NCBI GenBank assembly: GCA_964429875.1
Contig: CAYSDL010000004.1
Span: 1-58,166, forward strand
Length of the DNA stretch: 58,166 nucleotides
DNA from: CAYSDL01 sp964429875
Lineage (GTDB): Bacteria > Fidelibacterota > Marinisomatia > SCGC-AAA003-L08 > D37C17
Direction of reading: 5' to 3'
The notes beneath the pieces were generated by a model. That model was not told the origin of the DNA and made no database searches. It worked only from the letters and a program-made list of their open reading frames with translations. Positions 44,417 through 53,247 of the stretch are shown here, piece by piece. The position numbers were made by a program, and so were the translations under genes. Position 1 is the first letter of the stretch; each line of letters starts with the position of its first letter.

Positions 44417-45033
44417 TTTCTAATAAATTCCATTAGTATTTCATTATTTTTTCTTCCCTTTATAGAATTTTTCGGATAATATTTATCAATAAGAATAAAA
44501 CTTTCTGAAAAAAGATTAGTAACTTCATCTATAGTAATTTTGAATGGAGGATTGGGATCATCAACCTCATTTAAGGGAAAAAACAATCCAAGAAATCTAC
44601 CATTTTTTTTTAACATATCTTTACATATTGAAACATATTCATGTCTCCTAGAAGGATCAAATGCACAAAAAAATGTATATTCCACAATCAGATCAAAATA
44701 ATTTATATATTTACTATTCATTTTAAAGAAATCAACATTAGCAGAGTTTACTTTTATTTTTAATTTTTCAGATTTGTTGTCCAGGTGTTTTATAGCATAC
44801 TTAGAAAAATCAAAAGCATAGACATCATGACCACATCTAGAAAAATATAGTGCATCATCACCTTTTCCACATCCAGGTATGCAAACTTTTATACTTTTTG
44901 TAATATGATTTTGTTTTTCCCAATCAATAAAAGCTGGAGTAGGCATACCAATATTCCATTTATCATTATTAGTTTCATATAAATTGTTCCAGAATGTAGG
45001 ATTAGAAATATTCTGAACATTATTCAAAGACAT
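44413..45033 (-). CDS. TPMT-like SAM-dependent methyltransferase
   Basis: This 206-residue protein resembles the thiopurine/thiol methyltransferase family: FWNNLYETNNDKWNIGMPTP at about 14-33, the SAM motif VCIPGCGKGDDALYFSRCGH, VYAFDFSKYAIKHLD, and DLIVEYTFFCAFDPSRRHEY. Family members methylate small thiols, halides or selenium compounds. Context (folate genes, a cold-shock protein) does not reveal the substrate. Confidence 0.85.
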   Translation of the reverse strand: MSLNNVQNISNPTFWNNLYETNNDKWNIGMPTPAFIDWEKQNHITKSIKVCIPGCGKGDDALYFSRCGHDVYAFDFSKYAIKHLDNKSEKLKIKVNSANVDFFKMNSKYINYFDLIVEYTFFCAFDPSRRHEYVSICKDMLKKNGRFLGLFFPLNEVDDPNPPFKITIDEVTNLFSESFILIDKYYPKNSIKGRKNNEILMEFIRK

Positions 45034-45036
45034 GTA

Positions 45037-45234
45037 TTAGACTAAGCCTATATTTTCAGCTTCGTCTCCTCTTTGGCCAACTGTTACATCAAATTTTACT
45101 TTGATACCTTCTTTCAACTTAATACCTCTTCTTACATTTGATATATTAAAAAAATAATCTTCGTTATCCTCAGGACACTCTATAAAGCCCCATCCATGAA
45201 GACTCTCATATTTTTTAACGTAACCTATTTTCAT
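45037..45234 (-). CDS. Cold-shock-domain protein
   Basis: This 65-residue OB-fold nucleic-acid chaperone has KKYESLHGWGFIECPEDNED as RNP1-like and YFFNISNVRRGIKLKEGIKV with RNP2-like aromatic residues, then VKFDVTVGQRGDEAENI. The usual FVH of RNP2 reads FFN, a mild divergence. It overlaps the upstream unknown gene by 4 nt. Binding to single-stranded RNA or DNA is expected. Confidence 0.93.
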   Translation of the reverse strand: MKIGYVKKYESLHGWGFIECPEDNEDYFFNISNVRRGIKLKEGIKVKFDVTVGQRGDEAENIGLV

Positions 45235-45581
45235 TTTTCATTATCATTAAGTGAGAAACCAATATGTTTATCAAATTCCGAGGGAAAATCAAATCCTTCT
45301 CTTCCTGGGTAATGCATTACGCTTTTTACATTGTCCCATGTAATCAGAAAATTTGCATCAATTTTCTCAGTATACATTTCTTTAGTTGGAATTGGTTTGC
45401 CTAAAGAATCTTCAGTATGTTTAATTATTATTCCAGGATGTTCTACCCATATCCCGAAATTATCATAACCTTTAACTAGAAAATGTCCGTATTCTTTATT
45501 TATACCAAGATCAATAAATCGTTTAGGGTCTCTAAATGAAATAAATATAACATCGCCAATTATTTGTTCTGTTGTAAACAA
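45231..45581 (-). CDS. Uncharacterised 116-residue protein
   Basis: I do not recognise this protein. It is soluble, lacks a signal peptide, and has a beta-rich look: IIGDVIFISFRDPKRFIDLG, YGHFLVKGYDNFGIWVEHPG, then ANFLITWDNVKSVMHYPG. The last part resembles short SH3/Sm-like beta barrels, but this is impressionistic. It is coupled by 4 nt to the cold-shock gene, suggesting a shared RNA-related or stress role. Confidence 0.75.
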   Translation of the reverse strand: MFTTEQIIGDVIFISFRDPKRFIDLGINKEYGHFLVKGYDNFGIWVEHPGIIIKHTEDSLGKPIPTKEMYTEKIDANFLITWDNVKSVMHYPGREGFDFPSEFDKHIGFSLNDNEK

Positions 45582-45587
45582 GAGTAA

Positions 45588-46076
45588 TTATTTTTCGTCT
45601 AATTTTTTATTAATTTCTTCTAATTGTTCTTCAATTGATTCAAAATTCTTTTTCATTTTCATAACATCTCTTTGAGTCGCTCTTTTATAACTAGAAAACT
45701 CTTCATTTAATGATTCAAGTTCAGATAACAAATCATTTAATCTATCAGATAAGGTTTCATTAATTTGATCGATTTTATATTCTATTCTTTCAAAATTATT
45801 ATTTATTGAATCAACTTTTGCCTCATAAGCTTTATAATGCGCGTTAGTCTGTTCTTGGAGAGTCCTAACATGTTTAGATGTTCCAATCCATTTTTTTTCT
45901 AATCTATTATAATATTCACTCCATTCAGTCACATCACCTTTTAATTCAAAATCACTTACTTCCAATGATTCCATATCCATAACTCTTTCATTATCAACAA
46001 CTGTCCAATAATACATACCGCATAAAATAATAATCGTTGTTACTATCCAAATACTTCTTTGCTTTAAAAAATCCAT
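45588..46076 (-). CDS. Membrane-anchored coiled-coil protein
   Basis: This 162-residue protein has one N-terminal membrane helix (WIVTTIIILCGMYYW, about 9-23), a short region and a long coiled coil (about 90-162) of heptads such as RIEYKIDQINETLSDRLNDL and FESIEEQLEEINKKLDEK. No family is recognised. The coiled coil probably projects from the membrane; the side is uncertain. It is part of a run of four unknown genes after lepB. Confidence 0.75.
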   Translation of the reverse strand: MDFLKQRSIWIVTTIIILCGMYYWTVVDNERVMDMESLEVSDFELKGDVTEWSEYYNRLEKKWIGTSKHVRTLQEQTNAHYKAYEAKVDSINNNFERIEYKIDQINETLSDRLNDLLSELESLNEEFSSYKRATQRDVMKMKKNFESIEEQLEEINKKLDEK

Positions 46077-46092
46077 TTTTACCTCTTGTAAG

Positions 46093-46404
46093 TTATTTTG
46101 TTGACTCTATTTTTGCTAGTTTCTTTTCCCACTCACTTTGTTCTGATTCTTTCTTGACAGATTTATTTACATCTATTGGTTTAATCTCATTAAAAAACTC
46201 TTTTCTTTTAATATTTCTATTTTTTAAAGTATTAAAGGCTTCATTTATTTGATCATTAAATTCATTAATTGTAAATTCAATTCTTTTTAATAATTCTTCT
46301 AGTATTATAGGACCATAAGTGTCATTTATAGCAGTTAATAAATCAGGGAAATTATTATCTATAAATGTTTTTCTACCTTCTTTGTTATTTAAATTTATTG
46401 GCAT
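46093..46404 (-). CDS. Uncharacterised 103-residue helical protein
   Basis: This is a small, charged, mainly helical protein with no signal or membrane segment: NKEGRKTFIDNNFPDLLTAI, ILEELLKRIEFTINEFNDQI, NEAFNTLKNRNIKRKEFFNE, and a Lys/Glu-rich tail. No family is recognised. It lies 16 nt before the coiled-coil gene and 64 nt after the small membrane gene. Confidence 0.7.
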   Translation of the reverse strand: MPINLNNKEGRKTFIDNNFPDLLTAINDTYGPIILEELLKRIEFTINEFNDQINEAFNTLKNRNIKRKEFFNEIKPIDVNKSVKKESEQSEWEKKLAKIESTK

Positions 46405-46468
46405 ATTATTTTTTTTATCAATTAATTACTTATTTAAATTTATATAATTTTCTAAAAAAAGAATAGTT

Positions 46469-46921
46469 TTATTCATCCTTTTCTAATTCAATGTTTTGGT
46501 CCTCAGTATTTTTACTTGTAAAAGCTTTTGTTTCATTTAATAAATAATAATTTTTATTTAATAAATAAAACAAAATTAATACTAGTAAGGAATATGAAAA
46601 ATACCCTATGCATATAGATATAATTGAAAAATAACATAAAAATGCTATAAGTTTTTCACCATAGACTTTATCTCTTATAAACTTATAAACAAGAAATGAA
46701 AAGATAATAAGTCCAATATAGAATGAAGTATAATTGTCTAATTGTTTTGAAAATATAAATAATAGATTTATAAATGCTGAAGCTATTAAAATAAATAAAG
46801 TTATATTTTTTGATTTACTATAATCAATTATTTCATCTTTATCATTAATAAAATAAATTATAACATAGGTTGTTGCTAAAGAAAAAGATATTTTTAATAT
46901 ATAAGAAAATAGAACTAACAT
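46469..46921 (-). CDS. Uncharacterised four-helix membrane protein
   Basis: This 150-residue protein has about four or five membrane helices (ILKISFSLATTYVIIYFI, NITLFILIASAFINLLFIF, YIGLIIFSFLVYKFI, YFSIISICIGYFSYSLLVLI) and a polar, acidic C-terminus (NTEDQNIELEKDE). No family is recognised. It starts 6 nt after lepB, so a link with protein export or the envelope is possible. Confidence 0.75.
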   Translation of the reverse strand: MLVLFSYILKISFSLATTYVIIYFINDKDEIIDYSKSKNITLFILIASAFINLLFIFSKQLDNYTSFYIGLIIFSFLVYKFIRDKVYGEKLIAFLCYFSIISICIGYFSYSLLVLILFYLLNKNYYLLNETKAFTSKNTEDQNIELEKDE

Positions 46922-46927
46922 AATTGA

Positions 46928-48193
46928 TTAATTTACAACTTTCATTTTTAAATTGAAATTTGCAATATTAATTAACGACATAACTGGAGTTCCAAGAATA
47001 TTATAATCTGGGACAAACCCCCAAAATCTTGAATCGTAACTATTATCTCTATTATCTCCCATTAAAAAATAGTAATCATGTTTCACCTCGTAGTAATCAT
47101 TAAGAGAATTAAATGTTTCACCATTAATGAGAAGATTATTTTTTAACATATTTACATTATTTAGATCAGAAGAAATCCTTTCATCCCATGGGTTTATTAA
47201 ATTATTTTTATTATTTATATCAATTAATTCTTTAGCATATTCCTCTTGTTCTTTTTGTTGGTCATATAACATTTTTCTTCTTGTTTTCACATCATTGTTT
47301 TTAAAAACTCCAATAATTTTATATTTAATCAATCCTCTTAACCTACTTATTTGGTCAGGATCAATCAATGTAAGATTCCAGTCTTTATATGTTAATTTAT
47401 TGCCATCTAACAAAAGCAATATTAGAGTAGAATGCCAATCAGTTACATTATTAAAATTTATCATATAGCCAGGATTCCATTTATTGTCATTATTTTTATC
47501 AATAAAGGGTTCCCCTTCATCGTATTGATTATTGCTATTATTATCATCAAACTCTTCTTTTTTATATGGAACAATAAATTCATTTAGATTATCAAGATTA
47601 CCGTAATCCCAAAATCCATTTTCATTTCGATCAACAAAACTTTCATCTTTATCAAAAATTAAATTATTATTTTTGTCATTATGTTCCTCTGCACTAAAGG
47701 AAGAGTAAAGAAGATTAGAATTCCATGTCATATTTTTACTTAAAACTTGTGAGCCATTAGGTAAATTTTTCAAATATTGACCCTCATTAGGAAAATCCAT
47801 TTCAACATCATTTATAGATATAACACCTTCGTTTATTTGTATTTTGTCTCCAGGTATACCAATACATCTTTTTACATATTTTTGCCATGGATCTCGAGGA
47901 AACTCAAAAATAACAACATCACCATTTCTTACTTTTCTAAAAGCAGGGAATCTTAACCAGGGTATATGAAAACCTATTCTTGTATATGGGACACCAATCC
48001 AAGTAGGTGTTTTCATTCCATAAATAAATTTATTTCCAAATAACATATCTCCTATTAATATAGTTTTTTCCATTGAACCTGTTGGAACAACATATATCTC
48101 AATTAAGCATGTTTTAATAGTAAATGCAATTATAATAAGAACGAATAATTCTTTAAATTCTTTTAATTTATTTTTAGGAAATTTCATTTTCAA
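46928..48193 (-). CDS. lepB: Signal peptidase I with a large acidic insert
   Basis: The leader peptidase removes signal peptides after export. The 421-residue protein has an N-terminal membrane helix, VVPTGSMEKTILIGD with the Ser nucleophile at residue 40, YVKRCIGIPGDKIQI with the catalytic Lys at 108, and GDNRDNSYDSRFWGFVPDYN at about 379-398. About 200 residues are inserted between the Lys box and the final box. They hold two similar acidic repeats of the form DxNxNxxxDxxExFxDxN (about 172-200 and 216-242), like Ca-binding loops, and a charged helix. Typical bacterial enzymes have 170-325 residues. It overlaps ggt by 4 nt. Confidence 0.94.
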   Translation of the reverse strand: MKMKFPKNKLKEFKELFVLIIIAFTIKTCLIEIYVVPTGSMEKTILIGDMLFGNKFIYGMKTPTWIGVPYTRIGFHIPWLRFPAFRKVRNGDVVIFEFPRDPWQKYVKRCIGIPGDKIQINEGVISINDVEMDFPNEGQYLKNLPNGSQVLSKNMTWNSNLLYSSFSAEEHNDKNNNLIFDKDESFVDRNENGFWDYGNLDNLNEFIVPYKKEEFDDNNSNNQYDEGEPFIDKNNDNKWNPGYMINFNNVTDWHSTLILLLLDGNKLTYKDWNLTLIDPDQISRLRGLIKYKIIGVFKNNDVKTRRKMLYDQQKEQEEYAKELIDINNKNNLINPWDERISSDLNNVNMLKNNLLINGETFNSLNDYYEVKHDYYFLMGDNRDNSYDSRFWGFVPDYNILGTPVMSLINIANFNLKMKVVN

Positions 48194-49872
48194 TATGCCA
48201 ATGTTGTTGAATTTCTTCTACTATCTGCACTACCGTAATATAAATTATTCTTTCTCATAATACAGTTAGCTTCTCCAATTCCTACTTTTCCTCTATAAAT
48301 ATAATCATGACCCATACTAGTTAATTTATTAATAACATCCTCAGGTAAGGAAAACATTTCTAATTGTATTTTGTCTGGTAAACACTGATGATGAAAACGC
48401 TTTGATTCAACTGCCATATCTAAGTCCATATCATAATCAATAATATTATTTATAATTTGAGCAACTGTTGTTATAATTGTTGAACCTCCAGGTGATCCTA
48501 GACTAAGATAAAATTGATTGTTTTTATCAGTTAATATTGTAGGAGTCATAGAACTTAACATTCTTTTGTTAGGAACAATTGAATTTGCCATATTTCCAAC
48601 TAAACCATATGCATTAGCATAACCTGGCTTAATTGAAAAGTCATCCATTTCATTATTTAGGAGAAATCCAGCACCATCTACAACAATAGCATTTCCATAC
48701 CACCCATTTAAAGTTGTAGTGACACTTATCGCATTCCCAAAATTATCAGCAACAGTAAAATGTGTTGTTTCATCAAGTTCATTGTCATAAATATATTTAG
48801 GATTATATATATCTTCGCTTTTTGTAGCAATTCCATCTTTAATCGTCTCAAATTGAGATAGAGCATATTCTTTTGAAGTTAAATGATCAGGAATATTTAC
48901 AAAGTCAGAATCACCTAGATAAAGAGCTCTATCGGCATATGCCCTTTTTTCTGCCTCTACTAGATAGTGAACATGATCACTGCTATGATAACCAATTTTA
49001 TTAAAATCTAAGTTTTCTATCTGATTTAGTATATTTGATAATGTAATACCACCTGATGATGGAAGAGGCATTGAAAATACATTATAATCTCTGTATGTAA
49101 AAGTAATTGGTTCTCTTTCAATTGGAATATAATTTCTCAGATCTTCATGTGTAATTATTCCACCTAAAGAATTTACTGTTGAAACAAGAAGATCAGCAGT
49201 TTTTCCAAAATAAAATTCTTTATATCCATATTTTGAAATCCTAGATAAAGTTTCAGATAAATCTTTTTGAACAAATATTTCATTTATTTGATAATCTTTA
49301 TCTTTAGTGAATATTTTCTTTGTTGCTGAAAAAGCAGAGAGTTTATTTTTATATTTTTTGGAATTCAATACTGAAACACTATAATAATCCAAAGGAAAGC
49401 CAAACTTAGCAAGTAATATTGATGGATAAAGAACTTCTTCCCATGTTAATTGACCATATTTTTCATGAATATAACCAAGCCCTGCTACTGTACCAGGAAC
49501 ACCTGACGATAAAATAGAAGACCAACTTAAACCTTTTACAACATTATTATTGTTATCAAGAAACATGTCATGAGTACTTTTCATTGGAGCGGTTTCTCTA
49601 AAATCTAAAGTAGTCACTGTACCATCCGAAAGTCTCAAAACCAAAAATCCACCTCCACCTATATTCCCTGCACCAGAGTGCGTCACAGCTAAAGCAAATC
49701 CTACAGCAACGGCAGCATCAATAGCGTTACCACCTTTTTTAAGTATATCAATTCCAATAGTAGTTGCATCAATTTTTGAAGATACAACAATACCATTAGT
49801 TCCAACTGCATCAGCAGATGTAAATGTATATGACAATGATACTAAAATCAGGATAGGTATATTCTTAATCAA
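48190..49872 (-). CDS. ggt: Gamma-glutamyltransferase
   Basis: This 560-residue periplasmic or secreted Ntn-hydrolase cleaves glutathione and other gamma-glutamyl compounds. It has a signal peptide (IPILILVSLSYTFTSADA), GGNAIDAAVAVGFALAVTHS, NIGGGGFLVLR, DFRETAPMKSTHDMFL, and the autocleavage site DETTHFTVADNFGNAISVTT (Thr nucleophile at about 372). LLNNEMDDFSIKPG and LGSPGGSTIITTVAQII follow. It overlaps rnhB by 8 nt and lepB by 4 nt. Confidence 0.96.
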   Translation of the reverse strand: MIKNIPILILVSLSYTFTSADAVGTNGIVVSSKIDATTIGIDILKKGGNAIDAAVAVGFALAVTHSGAGNIGGGGFLVLRLSDGTVTTLDFRETAPMKSTHDMFLDNNNNVVKGLSWSSILSSGVPGTVAGLGYIHEKYGQLTWEEVLYPSILLAKFGFPLDYYSVSVLNSKKYKNKLSAFSATKKIFTKDKDYQINEIFVQKDLSETLSRISKYGYKEFYFGKTADLLVSTVNSLGGIITHEDLRNYIPIEREPITFTYRDYNVFSMPLPSSGGITLSNILNQIENLDFNKIGYHSSDHVHYLVEAEKRAYADRALYLGDSDFVNIPDHLTSKEYALSQFETIKDGIATKSEDIYNPKYIYDNELDETTHFTVADNFGNAISVTTTLNGWYGNAIVVDGAGFLLNNEMDDFSIKPGYANAYGLVGNMANSIVPNKRMLSSMTPTILTDKNNQFYLSLGSPGGSTIITTVAQIINNIIDYDMDLDMAVESKRFHHQCLPDKIQLEMFSLPEDVINKLTSMGHDYIYRGKVGIGEANCIMRKNNLYYGSADSRRNSTTLAY

Positions 49873-50806
49873 TTTTAATTGTGTTTATTACTGGCTTTTT
49901 ATTCTTAAAGAAATCTACAGAATTTACAATGAAATTAAATTTACTTTTTATATCTTTTTCTAATAGATATTTATTAATAATATCAATGTATTTTTCAGAA
50001 ATTATTAATGTACGATTGTATTTAGGATTGTATGATTTTATAAAAAATAAAATATCATTTTTTTCAAAAAACCAATCAATGAAGAAATTTTCTATATTAA
50101 TATCTTGGTCAATTAAATTATATTTATTTTTCACATATTTTACAGCAATAATTTTACTTGCAAGTTTTCTCATTCCATAAGACTGTTTAATAAAGGCGTA
50201 GCTAGGAAGATTGTTATTAACAATATTAAATGATTTTCTGTGAATAGGAATAGCTTTGTATTTATGTAAAGATTCTATATGAACTTTAGTTCCATAACCT
50301 TTATTATTTTTAAAATTGTATTCTGGGAATATAATATCATATTGCTCCATAAGTTTGTCTCTATAAACCTTAGCAATTATTGATGCAGCTGCAATTGAGT
50401 GACTTTTCTTATCACCATCAATAATACATTCAACAGGAAATTGTTTAATGTCACTATACGGGCCATCAACAATGATTTGATCAGGTTTTACATTTAACTT
50501 TCCAATTGATTTCTTCATAGCTAAAAATGTAGCTTTAAGTATGTTTACATTGTCAATAATATCTTCATTAACAACTCCAACACCAACGGATATTGCTTTT
50601 TCTAATATTAGAGGGTATAATTCTAATCTTTTTTTACTAGTTAATTTTTTTGAATCATTAATTCCTGGAATAATAAGATCTACATCAAAAATTACTGATG
50701 CTGCAACAACTGGTCCTGCTAATGGACCTCTCCCTGCTTCATCAATTCCAGCGATATATTTAATATCAGCATCCCAATATTTTCTTTCATATTTTAAAAA
50801 ATCCAT
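49865..50806 (-). CDS. rnhB: Ribonuclease HII fused to a degenerate YraN-like domain
   Basis: This 313-residue protein has two parts. Residues 1 to about 205 are RNase HII: YIAGIDEAGRGPLAGPVVAA, IIVDGPYSDIKQFPVECIID and DKKSHSIAAASIIAKVYRDK. Residues about 212-313 look like the UPF0102/YraN fold: MRKLASKIIAVKYVKNKYNL, FFIDWFFEKNDILFFIKSYN, ISEKYIDIINKYLLEKDI and FNFIVNSVDFF. In YraN the equivalent motifs are GEIDLI and VFVEVK; here the Glu residues and the Lys appear replaced, so the added domain is probably not a nuclease. Normal RNase HII has about 200 residues, and yraN is often its neighbour. Confidence 0.9.
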   Translation of the reverse strand: MDFLKYERKYWDADIKYIAGIDEAGRGPLAGPVVAASVIFDVDLIIPGINDSKKLTSKKRLELYPLILEKAISVGVGVVNEDIIDNVNILKATFLAMKKSIGKLNVKPDQIIVDGPYSDIKQFPVECIIDGDKKSHSIAAASIIAKVYRDKLMEQYDIIFPEYNFKNNKGYGTKVHIESLHKYKAIPIHRKSFNIVNNNLPSYAFIKQSYGMRKLASKIIAVKYVKNKYNLIDQDINIENFFIDWFFEKNDILFFIKSYNPKYNRTLIISEKYIDIINKYLLEKDIKSKFNFIVNSVDFFKNKKPVINTIKID

Positions 50807-50853
50807 ACTTTTAATTTAGGTTTATAAAAACAAATATTATTAATTTTAAATAG

Positions 50854-50918
50854 TTGGGGTGCCTAAAAAGCTGAGAATAAACCCATTTAACCTGATCTAG
50901 ATAATGCTAGCGGAGGAA
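50854..50918 (+). promoter_or_regulatory. TPP riboswitch (THI element)
   Basis: The conserved THI-box parts are in order: GGGGTGCC at 50856-50863, GCTGAGA at 50870-50876, ACCC at 50881-50884, AACCTGATCTAGATAATG (50889-50906) and CTAGCGGAGGAA ending at 50918. Thiamine pyrophosphate binds such RNAs and lowers expression. The final GGAGGA is also the ribosome-binding site of the receptor gene, 6 nt before its ATG, so ligand binding should hide it and block translation. Confidence 0.95.
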
Positions 50919-50922
50919 TATT

Positions 50923-53247
50923 ATGTATCTTTTTTTCATTTATCTAATTACAAATTTTATCTTTTCAAATGATATACTGATAACCTCGAACATACTAGAT
51001 AAGAATAATAATCCTATTTCTAATGTAAATATTAATTGTGGCACAACTGGAACATACACAGATAAAGATGGATATTTTAGCATTATATGTGACGATAATG
51101 ATAATATTGATATAAAACATATTAAGTATAAAAAATTATCTCTAATATCAAATAATATTAGTAGCTTCATAGTTTTATCAGATGAAAACATTATTGTAAA
51201 ACCAATTATTATATATGGACAATTATCTCATCTAGAAGATAAATCCTTTTCAACTCAAATAACCGACATAGAAAATATAAAAAAAACAAGTTATAAACAT
51301 TTTCAAGATATTAATCATTATATATCGAACTTTAATTATTCGCAAGGTACATCAAGACCAAGATATTTCCAAGTAAGGGGACTTGGTGAGTTAAGTCAAT
51401 TTAGTGGTGAAGGAGCTCCACACTTTTATGTAGGTTATTCTATTGATAATATTGATCTATCTGGAATTGGAATGATAGGAAATTTATATGATATTAAGCA
51501 GATTGAAATATTCAAGGGACCTCAGTCTTCTATATTTGGACAAAATTCAATGGGTGGTCAAATAAACATTATTTCATTAGAGCCAAAGAATTATCAATAT
51601 GTAAGTAACAATTTCAGTATTAGTAATAATAATTCCTATTCATATGATTCATATTATACAAATAAAATAAATAACAACATATCATTCTCAATATTATTAT
51701 CAAAATATCTAACTGATGGACATATTACAAATAAACAATTAACTAACTCAATATTACAAATATCTCATGATACAAATTCTAAAGATGAATCACTTATAAA
51801 GTTTAAAATTAATTATTTAAAAAATAACTTAATTTTCAAGATAACAACTTTATTATCTGATTTAAATAATAGATATGATGTATGGAGCCCAGATAATAAT
51901 GGATATGAAACATACACTAACTATAGAGGAAGAGATATACAAGAAACAAATGCTATTTCATTATATATAAAAAAAAATAATAATTTATATGATATAATTT
52001 CAATTAGCTCATATTGTGATGCTAACATAATATACAGCTATGATTCTGATTGGGGGAATAATGAATTTTGGAGCAATCCTCCTTATGAATTTAATAATTA
52101 TTATTATGGATATTATTCGCCATATAATTACAACGATATAACATTTAGAAAAAAAATAAATAAATCTCAAGAATTTAGGATTATAGATCATAGATTTAAA
52201 AAAACTACTATAATTACAGGCTTTATTTATACAACACAAAATGAAAAGGATATAAGAGATGGTTGGTTATTTGCTGGTGATGCTATCAATATAAATTCTG
52301 AATTTGATATAAAGAAAACAGCATTATATTGGCAAATAACAAAAGATATAAATGAAAAAGTAAATTTAAACCTAAGTATTCGAAAAGATATCAACAAAAC
52401 TTCAAATAAGATATTCTGGACTTCATTATACGGTGAAACAGAGAATGGTAATAATAAAATTTTAAATAATAACCTAATTGGATATAATATTAAAGTTAAT
52501 TATAAAATAAATAATAATATAAGCTTTCAATCAATTATATCAACAGGATACAAATCATCAGGAATAAATATGACTCCAAATTTACCTTCTGAATATAGAA
52601 ATTATACAAATGAATATTTATATAACTATGAAATAGGAATAAATACTCAAAAAAATAAACTAAAAACAAATATATCATTATTTTATATGTATAGAAACAA
52701 TCCTCAGTTAAGATTATTTTATCAACATATAGAAGATAATCCAAATAGTTTTGACTATGCTACATTTAATAGTGATAATGGATATATATACGGAATGGAA
52801 ATAGAGAATATGTATAATATTAATAATAAAATTAATATAAATTTCTCGATTGGATTATTAGAGACATACATATCATCTTTTGAATATTTAGGTATTGAAT
52901 ACGGAGACAGAGAGCAAGCACATGCTCCAAGTTACACATATAATATAACGATAGATTACAAAGTGTTTGAATTTATATATTTTAACTTAAGTTTTCATGG
53001 AATGGATAAATTCTATTTTGATGATCAATATGAATACACTTCAAATTGCAGAGATTTGATTGACTTTTCATTTAACTATAAAAAAAATAATTATCAAGTT
53101 TCTATTTGGTCAAAGAATTTTTTAAATGAAAAGTATGAAGTCAGAGGATACACTTTTGGCTTAGAACCACCTAATTATACACAGCAAAACTACAAGTCAT
53201 ATGGCTCTCCATTAGAATATGGTATAACATTAGGATATTCACTCTAA
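50923..53247 (+). CDS. TonB-dependent outer-membrane receptor, predicted thiamine-related
   Basis: This 774-residue protein has a signal peptide (LFFIYLITNFIFS), a carboxypeptidase-regulatory-like domain (ISNVNINCGTTGTYTDKDGY, about 28-90), a plug domain (RPRYFQVRGLGELSQFSGEG, then QIEIFKGPQSSIFGQNSMGG at about 188-207) and a long beta-barrel rich in Asn, Tyr and Ser ending in YGSPLEYGITLGYSL. These receptors import scarce nutrients using TonB energy. The TPP riboswitch directly upstream makes thiamine, thiamine phosphate or a precursor the likely ligand. It is followed at once by a symporter gene, and no thiamine synthesis genes are in the window. Confidence 0.92.
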   Translation: MYLFFIYLITNFIFSNDILITSNILDKNNNPISNVNINCGTTGTYTDKDGYFSIICDDNDNIDIKHIKYKKLSLISNNISSFIVLSDENIIVKPIIIYGQLSHLEDKSFSTQITDIENIKKTSYKHFQDINHYISNFNYSQGTSRPRYFQVRGLGELSQFSGEGAPHFYVGYSIDNIDLSGIGMIGNLYDIKQIEIFKGPQSSIFGQNSMGGQINIISLEPKNYQYVSNNFSISNNNSYSYDSYYTNKINNNISFSILLSKYLTDGHITNKQLTNSILQISHDTNSKDESLIKFKINYLKNNLIFKITTLLSDLNNRYDVWSPDNNGYETYTNYRGRDIQETNAISLYIKKNNNLYDIISISSYCDANIIYSYDSDWGNNEFWSNPPYEFNNYYYGYYSPYNYNDITFRKKINKSQEFRIIDHRFKKTTIITGFIYTTQNEKDIRDGWLFAGDAININSEFDIKKTALYWQITKDINEKVNLNLSIRKDINKTSNKIFWTSLYGETENGNNKILNNNLIGYNIKVNYKINNNISFQSIISTGYKSSGINMTPNLPSEYRNYTNEYLYNYEIGINTQKNKLKTNISLFYMYRNNPQLRLFYQHIEDNPNSFDYATFNSDNGYIYGMEIENMYNINNKININFSIGLLETYISSFEYLGIEYGDREQAHAPSYTYNITIDYKVFEFIYFNLSFHGMDKFYFDDQYEYTSNCRDLIDFSFNYKKNNYQVSIWSKNFLNEKYEVRGYTFGLEPPNYTQQNYKSYGSPLEYGITLGYSL

